In this document: piece after piece, positions 1 through 8,071 of the stretch
How the letters are laid out: each line of letters starts with the position of its first letter
How positions within the stretch are numbered: the first letter of the stretch is position 1
Origin: Chthoniobacterales bacterium
GTDB taxonomy: Bacteria > Verrucomicrobiota > Verrucomicrobiia > Chthoniobacterales > JACTMZ01
Length of the DNA: 34,882 nt
Assembly (NCBI GenBank): GCA_017853515.1
Contig: JAFMJK010000003.1
Span: 1-34,882 of the forward strand
Reading direction: 5' to 3'
Notes under the pieces: model-generated
Databases searched by the model: none
What the model was told of the DNA's origin: nothing
The model's input: only the letters and a program-made list of their open reading frames with translations
Position numbers and translations under genes: made by a program

Positions 1-60
1 GCGAGCCGCTCGTCCCTACCTCAAGTAACAAAGTCTAAAATCTTTTGGGACTTGGCATGA

Positions 61-93
61 CTTGTAGCGGCGGTCTGCGACCGCCGCTACAAG
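61..93. repeat. Perfect inverted repeat (15-bp arms, 3-nt loop) downstream of livF; REP-like or terminator-like hairpin
   Basis: CTTGTAGCGGCGGTC-TGC-GACCGCCGCTACAAG read directly; lies 3' of the livF stop on the minus strand. Confidence 0.8.
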
Positions 94-126
94 TCGGCGA
101 ATGTCATCGCCGCGCCCGACGGGCGC

Positions 127-843
127 TCAGGCCGCGCCGAGGTAGGCTTCGCGCACGCGGGGATTGACGAGCAATTCGGCGGCGGGTCCCTCGAGGACGA
201 GGTTGCCCGTCTCGAGGAGGCAGGCTCGGTGGGCGAGGCGCAGCGCCATGTTGGCGTTCTGTTCGACGAGGAGGATGGTTGTGCCTTTCTCGTTCAATTG
301 CCGGATGACGCCGAAAATTTCCTGCACGAGTTTCGGGGCGAGCCCCATGGAAGGTTCGTCGAGGATGAGGATTTTCGCTTCGCTCATCAGGGCGCGTCCG
401 ACCGCGAGCATCTGTTGTTCCCCGCCGCTCAAGGTGCCGGCCATTTGTGTCGCGCGCTCGCGCAGGCGCGGGAAAATACCCATGACCATGTCGAGGTCGC
501 GCGCGCGCGCCGCCTTGTCGTTCCGGATCCACCCGCCGAGTTGCAGATTTTCCATCACGGTGAGGCCGCCGAAAATTCCGCGTCCTTCCGGCACGTGGGA
601 TAGTCCGAGCCGCAGGATGCGGTCGGGTGAGAGGCCGCGCAGGTCTTTTCCCTGCAGCGTGACTGCACCTTCGCAGGGCAACATGCCGGAGAGGGCGCGC
701 AGCGTGGTTGTTTTGCCCGCGCCATTGGCGCCGACGAGGGCGAGGATTTCGCCGCACTCGACGTGAAAGCTGATGCCTTTGACCGCGCGGATGTCGCCGT
801 AGCGCACCACGAGGTTTTCCACGCGCAGCATGGGATCACTCAT
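127..843 (-). CDS. livF: Branched-chain amino acid/amide ABC transporter ATP-binding protein LivF
   Basis: 238-aa ORF with Walker A GANGAGKTT, signature LSGGEQQMLAVGRALM, Walker B ILILDEPSMGLAP; LivF-type sequence. Confidence 0.95.
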   Translation of the reverse strand: MSDPMLRVENLVVRYGDIRAVKGISFHVECGEILALVGANGAGKTTTLRALSGMLPCEGAVTLQGKDLRGLSPDRILRLGLSHVPEGRGIFGGLTVMENLQLGGWIRNDKAARARDLDMVMGIFPRLRERATQMAGTLSGGEQQMLAVGRALMSEAKILILDEPSMGLAPKLVQEIFGVIRQLNEKGTTILLVEQNANMALRLAHRACLLETGNLVLEGPAAELLVNPRVREAYLGAA

Positions 844-1612
844 GGCCGTCCTCCTGGCCGAGATAGGCCTCGATGACCTTCGGATCGTTGCGCACTTCGT
901 CCGGGCTGCCTTCGGCGATGGTTTTTCCGAAATCGAGCACGGTGATGCGGTCGCAGAAGGTCATGACCAATTGCATGTGGTGCTCGATGAGCAGCATGGT
1001 CACCGAGAAATGGTCGCGCAGCCATCCGAGGAATTCGACCAGCTTGAGCGTTTCGGCCGAGTTCATGCCGGCGGCGGGTTCGTCGAGCAGGAGGAGCGAC
1101 GGTTGCAGGGCCATGGCGCGGGCGATTTCCAAACGGCGCTGCGATCCGTAGGGCAAGTCGCCGGCCCGTTCGTAGGCTGCATCGACAAGCCCGAATTTTT
1201 CCAGCAGGTCCGTGCAATGTTCGATGCTCTCCTGTTCCGCGCGGCGCGCGGAGGGAAGCTGGACCATGGCACCCGGCCACGAGTAGCGGGCGTGCGCGTC
1301 GTGCGCGATGCGCACATTGTCGAGCACGGTGAGGTCGCGGAAGAGACGGATGTTCTGGAACGTGCGGGCGATGCCGCCGCGCGCGATGGCGCTGGGACGG
1401 CGGCCGGAGATGATTTCGCCGCGGAAGAGGACGTCGCCCGCGGTCGGGGTGTAGATGCCGGTGATGACATTGAACGCGGTGGTCTTGCCCGCGCCGTTGG
1501 GGCCGATGATCCCGTGGGCGTGACCTTGCGTCACCTCGAGGTTCAGATCGGCGACGGCAACCAATCCGCCGAAGCGCATGGTGACGTCGCGCACTTCGAG
1601 CAGCGCGCTCAT
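836..1612 (-). CDS. livG: Branched-chain amino acid/amide ABC transporter ATP-binding protein LivG
   Basis: C-terminal part of ORF 836..2344 starting MSALLEVRDVTMRFGGLVAV; Walker A GPNGAGKTT, ARTFQNIRLF, LLLDEPAAGMN; start at 1612 overlaps the livM stop. Confidence 0.93.
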   Translation of the reverse strand: MSALLEVRDVTMRFGGLVAVADLNLEVTQGHAHGIIGPNGAGKTTAFNVITGIYTPTAGDVLFRGEIISGRRPSAIARGGIARTFQNIRLFRDLTVLDNVRIAHDAHARYSWPGAMVQLPSARRAEQESIEHCTDLLEKFGLVDAAYERAGDLPYGSQRRLEIARAMALQPSLLLLDEPAAGMNSAETLKLVEFLGWLRDHFSVTMLLIEHHMQLVMTFCDRITVLDFGKTIAEGSPDEVRNDPKVIEAYLGQEDGHE

Positions 1613-2586
1613 TTTTTGTCCTCCTTGGCCGGAAATTCGCGGCGCGGGACGAACCAGGGAAATTCGCGCATGCCCATGATGCCGCGCGGACGGAAGAGCA
1701 TGAGCAGGACGAGAATGAGCGGCAGAATGACCATGCGCCAGGTGCCGAGCGGCTGGAGAACCTGGGCGAGAATGGTGAACGCGGCGGCGCCGAGGATGGA
1801 TCCGCCGAGCGAACCGATGCCGCCGAGGTAGACCATGACGAGGATCTCGGTCGATTTGACGATGTCGAAGACTCCGGGGTTGATGAATTGCAGTTGGTGG
1901 GCGAAGAGCGCGCCGGCCACGCCGCCGAAAAACGAAGAGACGACGAAGGCGGCGAGCTTGGCTTTGCGCGTGTCCACGCCCATGGCATTCGCGGCGATCT
2001 CGTCCTCGCGCACCGCGACGATGCCGCGTCCGAAGCGCGAATAGACGAGGTTCCGGATGGCCCAGAGGGTGAGAACAGTCCACACCGCGGTCCAAAGCAG
2101 CGTGGTGTGGTTGCCGATGCCGAGGAAACCGCGCGGTCCGCCGACATACGGGATATTTTCGATCCCGGACTTCACGATCATGAGGAAAGCGAGCGTGATG
2201 ATGGCGAGGTAATCGCCGCGGGTTTTGAACGAGAGCAGTCCGAGGAGCAAGCCGACCGCGCCGGCGAGCAGTCCGCCGGCCATCACGGCGAGCGGGAACA
2301 TCCAGAGCGGGTCGCCCCAGCCGAGCCATTTGACCGAGACGCAAGCGGAGAGATAGGCGCCGAGGGCCATGAATCCGGCGTGCCCGACGGAAAATTCACC
2401 CATCCATCCGTTCACCAGGTTGAGACTGACGCAAAGGATGATGTTGATCCCGAGCGTGATGAGCACGAAGCGGACGTAATCGTCGACCAGTCCGAATTGT
2501 TCGATGGCGAAACACGCGGCCAGACCGGCGGCGAGCAACGCGAGCAGCACGCCGCGCGGCGGGGGTTGTTTGAACCACCGCATCAT
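1609..2586 (-). CDS. livM: Branched-chain amino acid/amide ABC transporter permease LivM
   Basis: 325-aa multi-TM ORF; LVNGWMGEFSVGHAGFMALGAY motif. Confidence 0.93.
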   Translation of the reverse strand: MMRWFKQPPPRGVLLALLAAGLAACFAIEQFGLVDDYVRFVLITLGINIILCVSLNLVNGWMGEFSVGHAGFMALGAYLSACVSVKWLGWGDPLWMFPLAVMAGGLLAGAVGLLLGLLSFKTRGDYLAIITLAFLMIVKSGIENIPYVGGPRGFLGIGNHTTLLWTAVWTVLTLWAIRNLVYSRFGRGIVAVREDEIAANAMGVDTRKAKLAAFVVSSFFGGVAGALFAHQLQFINPGVFDIVKSTEILVMVYLGGIGSLGGSILGAAAFTILAQVLQPLGTWRMVILPLILVLLMLFRPRGIMGMREFPWFVPRREFPAKEDKK

Positions 2587-3458
2587 ACTTTTTGCACGGA
2601 GGGACGCCCGAGGAGTCCGTAGGGTTTGAAGACGAGAATGACGAGGAGAAGCGAATAGACGACGAGGTCGCGGTAGGTCGAAGGCAGAATGGTGACGGTG
2701 AAGACTTCAACCGCGCCGAGAACGTAGGCGCCAAGGACCGCGCCGCGCACATTGCCGATGCCGCCGATGACCGCGGCGACGAACGCTTTCCATCCGACCA
2801 GCACGCCCATCGTCGCGCTGATCACCGGATAAGCCGACGCGTAGAGCACGCCGGCCGCGCCGCCCAGGGCCGCGCCGATGGCGAAGGTCATGGCGATGAT
2901 CTGGTTGACCGGCACGCCCATGAGCGGGACGGAGATGCGATCCTGCGCGATGGCGCGCATGGCCATGCCGTAACGCGTTTTGCGGATGAAGAAATCGAGG
3001 GCGATCATCAGTCCGACCGACACGCCGATGATGAGAACTTGCAGGGAGGAAACGGTGACGCCGCCGAAGTGCTGCAGGACGGGCACGAACAGCTCCGGCA
3101 TGCGCTGCGAGTATGGGCTGAGGCTGAGCGTGGTGTTCTGGATGACGAGTCCGCAGCCGAGCGCGGTGATGATGGCCGAGACCCGGGGCGCGTTGCGGAG
3201 CGGGCGGTAGGCGAGGCGCTCGATGGCCACGCCGAGGATGGCGGTGGCCAGCATGACGATGATCAGCGCGGCGCCGAAGGGGACGGGCAGAACGAGCAGC
3301 AGGAGAAAACAGAAGAACGAGCTGACCATGAAGACGTCGCCGTGGGCGAAGTTGATCATGACCAGCACGCCGTAGACCATGCTGTAACCCAGCGCGATCA
3401 GCGCATAGATCGAGCCGAGTTGGACGGCGTTGATGGCCTGCTGCGCGAAGTAATCCAT
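2583..3458 (-). CDS. livH: Branched-chain amino acid/amide ABC transporter permease LivH
   Basis: 291-aa multi-TM ORF; IALGYSMVYGVLVMINFAHGDVFM motif; 4-nt overlap with livM. Confidence 0.94.
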   Translation of the reverse strand: MDYFAQQAINAVQLGSIYALIALGYSMVYGVLVMINFAHGDVFMVSSFFCFLLLLVLPVPFGAALIIVMLATAILGVAIERLAYRPLRNAPRVSAIITALGCGLVIQNTTLSLSPYSQRMPELFVPVLQHFGGVTVSSLQVLIIGVSVGLMIALDFFIRKTRYGMAMRAIAQDRISVPLMGVPVNQIIAMTFAIGAALGGAAGVLYASAYPVISATMGVLVGWKAFVAAVIGGIGNVRGAVLGAYVLGAVEVFTVTILPSTYRDLVVYSLLLVILVFKPYGLLGRPSVQKV

Positions 3459-3475
3459 GCGCCCGGCTCAGGCGG

Positions 3476-4642
3476 TCACGGCTGCGCGTTGGTGACCCAC
3501 TGGAACGCGCCGTCCTTGATCTGCAGGACGACCGCGCTCTTCAACGGATCGCCCGAACCGGGTTCGAAGCGGAAGGTTCCGGTGACGCCTTTGTATTCGC
3601 GGATTTTGGCCAGCGCCTCGCGCAGGGCCTCGCGGTCGTTCTTGCCGCCTTCTTTGAGCGCCTCGGTGATCAGGCCGCACGCGTCATAGGTGAGGGCGGC
3701 GACATCGTCGGGAGCCTGTCCGTATTTCGCGGTGTAGTCGGTGACGAATTGCTTCGCCTCGTCGGTCGCGATCTGGGTCGAGAAGTGGTTGCAGAAATAC
3801 GAGCCTTCGACGTCGGCGCCGCCGAGTTTGATGATCTCGGGGGAGCTCCAGGCGTCGCTGCCGACGAATTTCGCGGTGATGCCGAGCCGGCGGGCCTGCT
3901 GCGCGATGAGCGGCACGTCGTTGTAATAGGTCGGGAGGAAAATGACGTCGGGGTTCGCTGCGCGGATGTTGGTCAGTTGCGCGGAGAAGTCCTTGTCGCC
4001 CGTGGTGAAGGTTTCGAAAGCGACGATCTCGCCGCCGTTGGCCGTGAAGGTGTCCTTGAAAAGGGTGGCCTGTCCGAGCGGAGCCTCGGAGGACACGTCA
4101 TAGAGAACCGCGGCTTTCTTGGCGCCGAGATCGTTGAGGACGAACTTGGCCAGCACGATGGCCTGGAAGGGATCGGTGAAGCATCCGCGGAACACGTATT
4201 TCTTCGGCTGGCCCGTCGTGGTATCCGTGGTGGTCTTCGGGTTGGTCGACCAGGGCGAAATCATGACGCACTTGAGGGCCTCGGCGATTTCCCCGGCCGG
4301 GATGGCGCAGGCGCTGGAGTTGGGCCCGACCATGGCGACGACATCCTGGCTGGAGATGAGTTGCTGCGCGACCGAGGCGGCTTGGTCGGCCTTGGCGCCG
4401 TTGTCGCGGATGACGAGTTCGACCTTTTTCTTTTTGCCTTCGGCCAGAGGGACACCGCCCGCGGCATTGATTTTTTCGAAAAACATCTCGGCCGCATTTT
4501 TGCTCGAGGCGCCCACCGCCGGAATTTCGCCCGTGAGTTCGATGTTCATGCCGATTTTCACGGCATCGGATTTCTGCGAGCCGCAGCCGGTCGGGAGGAG
4601 GACGGCGAGGAGCAGGGAGAGAAGGCGCAGGGTGTTGGTCAT
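3476..4642 (-). CDS. ABC transporter substrate-binding lipoprotein (LivJ/LivK-like, periplasmic-binding family)
   Basis: Signal peptide with lipobox LPTGC; KIGMNIELTGEIPAVGASSKNAAEMFFEKINAAGGV typical of Leu/Ile/Val-binding family. Confidence 0.9.
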   Translation of the reverse strand: MTNTLRLLSLLLAVLLPTGCGSQKSDAVKIGMNIELTGEIPAVGASSKNAAEMFFEKINAAGGVPLAEGKKKKVELVIRDNGAKADQAASVAQQLISSQDVVAMVGPNSSACAIPAGEIAEALKCVMISPWSTNPKTTTDTTTGQPKKYVFRGCFTDPFQAIVLAKFVLNDLGAKKAAVLYDVSSEAPLGQATLFKDTFTANGGEIVAFETFTTGDKDFSAQLTNIRAANPDVIFLPTYYNDVPLIAQQARRLGITAKFVGSDAWSSPEIIKLGGADVEGSYFCNHFSTQIATDEAKQFVTDYTAKYGQAPDDVAALTYDACGLITEALKEGGKNDREALREALAKIREYKGVTGTFRFEPGSGDPLKSAVVLQIKDGAFQWVTNAQP

Positions 4643-4751
4643 CGCCGTTCTTTAAGGGTGGGCCTTCCGCCCGGCAAGAGTATTCGGGCCGTCTCTTGGT
4701 ATCGGCGGGCGTAGACGAATCTGGGGGCCGACGCGAGCTTGGTGTCCCCGA

Positions 4752-5912
4752 TCAGTTGCCGAAATCGCCGATCCACTCCAGACCGGAGCCCTTGATCTGC
4801 AGCACCGGCATGGATTTCACCGGGTCGCCGGACCCGGGCTCGAAATTGTAGGTTCCCGCCACGCCCTCGAAGTTGCTGGTCCGGGCGAGCGATTCGCGCA
4901 GGGCCTCGCGCTCGTTTTTGCCGGATTTTTCCAGCGCTGCGGTCACGAGCCCGCACGCATCGTAAGTCAACGCGGCGACGTCGTCCGGGGGCGTGTTGTA
5001 TTTCGCGGTGTATTCCTCGACGAACTTGACCGTCTTCGGATCGGCGTCGCGGTGGTCGAAGTTGCGGCAGAAATAAAGTCCGTCGATGCCCAGCGCCGTC
5101 ATGCGGATGGTCTGCGGGGAATTCCAAAGTTCCGTGCCGAGAAATTTCGCGTTCAATCCCGCGGCTTCGGCCGCCTCGAGAATGTCGAGCGCGTCCTCGC
5201 AGGACGCGGCCACGAAGACGACTTCGGGTGAGGAGGACGCGATTGTTCCCACCTGCAGGGGGAAATCTTTGCCGACCGCCTCGAAGACCTTTTCCTCGAT
5301 CACTTCGCCGCCGGCTGCGGCAAAAGCTTGCTTGAATCCGGCGGCCTGTGCCGCGCCATGCGCCGAATCGGAGATGATGGCCGCGCGCCGGGCGCCGAGT
5401 TTTTTCGCGGCAAAATTGGCCATGATCCGGCCCTGCAATTCGTCGGTCGAGCCGGCGCGGAAGACGTAGCGTTTGGGCACGCCGGCCACGGGATCCATGG
5501 TGGTCATCGGATCGGGCGACCACGGGCTGATCATGACGCACTTGAGGGCCTCGGCGATGTCGGACGCGGTCGTCGCGCATTTTCCGGAATTGGGACCGAT
5601 CATCGCGATGATGTTTTCGCGCGAGATTTGCTGCTGGGCGATGGACGCGGCCTGCGTGGCGTTGGCCGCATTGTCGGCCGTGACGAGTTTCACGGGGCGT
5701 TTGCCCCCGGTCAGCTCGATGCCTCCCGCTTCGTTTTGCTTGGCGAAGAAAAGTTCCGCCGCGTTTTTGGCCGATTGGCCGATCGTCTGGATGTCGCCGG
5801 TCAGTTCGAGGTTGAGACCGACGACAACAGGATCGGGTCCGCTTTTGCCGCAGGACGCGGTCAGTGCGGCGACTCCGAGGGCGAGAAGAACAAAGAAGTT
5901 CCGCGGGCGCAT
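4752..5912 (-). CDS. Second ABC transporter substrate-binding lipoprotein, paralogous to the adjacent one
   Basis: Lipobox LTASC; VVGLNLELTGDIQTIGQSAKNAAELFFAKQNEAGGI; clear similarity to 3476..4642. Confidence 0.9.
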   Translation of the reverse strand: MRPRNFFVLLALGVAALTASCGKSGPDPVVVGLNLELTGDIQTIGQSAKNAAELFFAKQNEAGGIELTGGKRPVKLVTADNAANATQAASIAQQQISRENIIAMIGPNSGKCATTASDIAEALKCVMISPWSPDPMTTMDPVAGVPKRYVFRAGSTDELQGRIMANFAAKKLGARRAAIISDSAHGAAQAAGFKQAFAAAGGEVIEEKVFEAVGKDFPLQVGTIASSSPEVVFVAASCEDALDILEAAEAAGLNAKFLGTELWNSPQTIRMTALGIDGLYFCRNFDHRDADPKTVKFVEEYTAKYNTPPDDVAALTYDACGLVTAALEKSGKNEREALRESLARTSNFEGVAGTYNFEPGSGDPVKSMPVLQIKGSGLEWIGDFGN

Positions 5913-5925
5913 GGGGCTGTTCGCC

Positions 5926-6393
5926 TCAGAGCGGGGGGGTGAGGAGGCGGACCTTCGGATCGAGCGCGCGGCGGTCCTTGAAGATGTTCGGCGCGGCGGT
6001 CGAGATCACATTGTAGCCGGTGAGGACGAACTCGGGATAGAACGTGTTGCTCGCCGGTTCGTAGACCTGGCCGCCGGTGAAATAGCCCTCGAGGCGGTAT
6101 TCGTAATTGTTGTCGGTGCCGAGCGTGCCTCCCTCGCGGTCGGGCGCGAGCTTGGTGTTCTCGTTCATCATGACGAGTTGCGAGGATTTCCAGGGCTGAC
6201 CCGGTTTGCGCACCCAGCCCCACATTTTGTAGTCCTTTTTGTAGTAGCGGCGGCCGATGTAGTAGTTGCCCGGCGCTTCGCCGGCGATGGCCGCGGCGAC
6301 GGAAGGACTGACGCCTCCGGTGGTCGTTTCGCAGCCGGTGAGGGGGAGAAGGGCCGCGGCGAGGAGAAGCGGAAGAAAATGTCCGGGACGCAC
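5926..6393 (-). CDS. Small predicted lipoprotein of unknown function
   Basis: Signal peptide and lipobox LPLTGCETTT; 13 nt upstream of the second substrate-binding protein; GTG start at 6393 or TTG at 6396. Confidence 0.7.
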   Translation of the reverse strand: MRPGHFLPLLLAAALLPLTGCETTTGGVSPSVAAAIAGEAPGNYYIGRRYYKKDYKMWGWVRKPGQPWKSSQLVMMNENTKLAPDREGGTLGTDNNYEYRLEGYFTGGQVYEPASNTFYPEFVLTGYNVISTAAPNIFKDRRALDPKVRLLTPPL

Positions 6394-6473
6394 CAACCCA
6401 AACTAGATCGGCCGCGGCGGCGGTCAAGACTGCGCGACTCGCTTCCGGCACCGGAGCATGTCATCCTGCCTCC

Positions 6474-7538
6474 GTGATTTCTTTGCTCGGAGAAACGCTC
6501 GACTCGCTCACCGAATCGCTCGGCGCCATGGGACAGAAACCCTACCGCGCTCGGCAGATCATGGATTGGCTCCACGAGAAACGCGTGGGCGACTTTGCGT
6601 CCATGACCGATCTGCCGGCGGAGCTGCGCGGGCAGCTTGCCGAAAAATATCCCGCGTCGCAGCTCGGGCAGGTGCGCATGAGCGGGTCGGAAGACACCAC
6701 CCGCAAATTCCTGTTCCGCCTGCCCGACGGACAATTCATCGAAAGCGTTTTCATCCCGGCCTCGCCCGCGCTCTACGGCGAGACGTCGGACCGCAAAACG
6801 CTTTGCGTCTCGACGCAGGTCGGTTGCGCCTACGGTTGCAAATTCTGCGCCAGCGGGTTGCGCGGCTGGAAACGCAACCTCACCGCGGGCGAAATCACCG
6901 CGCAGGTCATGCACGTCGAGCAGACGACCGGCGAGCGCGTGGACAACATCGTCTTCATGGGCATGGGCGAACCGCTGGCCAATTGGAAAAATTTGTCGGT
7001 GGCCATCGAAATCCTCAATGCGCCGTGGGGATTCGAGATCGGCGCGCGGCACATCACGGTTTCGACCAGCGGCCTTGTCCCGCAGATCCGCGAACTCGCG
7101 GATCACGCGGTGCCGGTGCGGCTGGCCATCTCGCTGCACGGCGCGACGGACGAGGTGCGCGAGCAGATCATGCCGGTGAACAAAAAGTATCCGCTCAAGG
7201 AACTTTTCGACGCCTGCGCCTATTTCACTTCGCGGCGCAAACAAAAGCTCGGCTTCGAATACATCCTCATCGCCGGGGTGAACGATTCGCCCGAACAAGC
7301 CCGCCTTCTTGCCGCGCACGCGCGACGGCTCGACGCCAAGGTGAACCTCATTCCCTACAACACGGTCGAGGGACTCGAGTGGGAACGCCCGAGCGAGGCG
7401 CGCCAGCAGGAATTCGTCCGCGCCGTGCGCGCCGGAGGGGTCGTCGCCACCATCCGCCGCCAAAAAGGCCATGACATCGATGCGGCCTGCGGGCAATTGC
7501 GCCTGCGCGCGGAAGACGAGCTGGCGGCGGCTTCGTAA
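6474..7538 (+). CDS. rlmN: 23S rRNA (adenine-C2)/tRNA methyltransferase RlmN (radical SAM)
   Basis: 354 aa; radical SAM motif CAYGCKFCASGLRGWKRNLTAGEI; conserved FMGMGEPLAN; C-terminal Cys (DAACGQLR); GTG start. Confidence 0.96.
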   Translation: MISLLGETLDSLTESLGAMGQKPYRARQIMDWLHEKRVGDFASMTDLPAELRGQLAEKYPASQLGQVRMSGSEDTTRKFLFRLPDGQFIESVFIPASPALYGETSDRKTLCVSTQVGCAYGCKFCASGLRGWKRNLTAGEITAQVMHVEQTTGERVDNIVFMGMGEPLANWKNLSVAIEILNAPWGFEIGARHITVSTSGLVPQIRELADHAVPVRLAISLHGATDEVREQIMPVNKKYPLKELFDACAYFTSRRKQKLGFEYILIAGVNDSPEQARLLAAHARRLDAKVNLIPYNTVEGLEWERPSEARQQEFVRAVRAGGVVATIRRQKGHDIDAACGQLRLRAEDELAAAS

Positions 7539-7651
7539 GCGACGATCAGCACCGCCGCCTTCCCGGTGGTCGTGTTGTTTGGTCGGGCGTGGATTTCGAA
7601 TTTGCCGCCTGGCATCGCGGTGCGCTGCCGCAATGTCGGGGGCAATATCCG

Positions 7652-8071
7652 CTACGGTTTCAGCCGCGCTTCGAGCAAGCGGTAGGCGGCATCGGCTTTG
7701 GCGATTTCTCGACCGGCTTTGTCGTAGTCGCCGCGCTCGGCCTCGTGCGCTGCTTCACTCCAGGCGCGCGCCGCGTTATTGGCCATGCCTGTGACGCGTT
7801 GTTTCGCGATCTCGTCCGGTCCGTCCATCATCGCGGGCACAGCTTTGACAAACGCTCCGAGGGCATCGGTCGCGGCGTGGACCGCCGCGGCATCTTTGGC
7901 GAGAAGCGCCGTGGACACTTCCGACTGCTTGGCGGCGATGGCCGCGCGCAGCTCGGGCAAGGTCGCGGGAACCGCGATGTGCCCGTGGCTGTGACCGTGT
8001 TCGGCAGTCTCGCCGGAAACGAGCGCGGCAGAGGATGAGAGGAGAACGATGAGGGTGAGGATGTGTTTCAT
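7652..8071 (-). CDS. Small exported His-rich helical protein, translationally coupled to the RND pump gene
   Basis: 139 aa MKHILTLIVLLSSSAALVSGETAEHGHSHGHIAV...; start overlaps the RND permease stop by 4 nt. Confidence 0.8.
   Translation of the reverse strand: MKHILTLIVLLSSSAALVSGETAEHGHSHGHIAVPATLPELRAAIAAKQSEVSTALLAKDAAAVHAATDALGAFVKAVPAMMDGPDEIAKQRVTGMANNAARAWSEAAHEAERGDYDKAGREIAKADAAYRLLEARLKP

Noticed and set aside
830-3689. Long plus-strand ORFs (830..1831, 1888..2622, 2592..3689) opposite liv genes
   Set aside because: Shadow frames of livG, livM and livH; no recognisable domains.
4639-5580. 313-aa minus-strand ORF overlapping the second substrate-binding protein
   Set aside because: Arg-rich alternate frame of the SBP gene 4752..5912; no signal peptide or domain.
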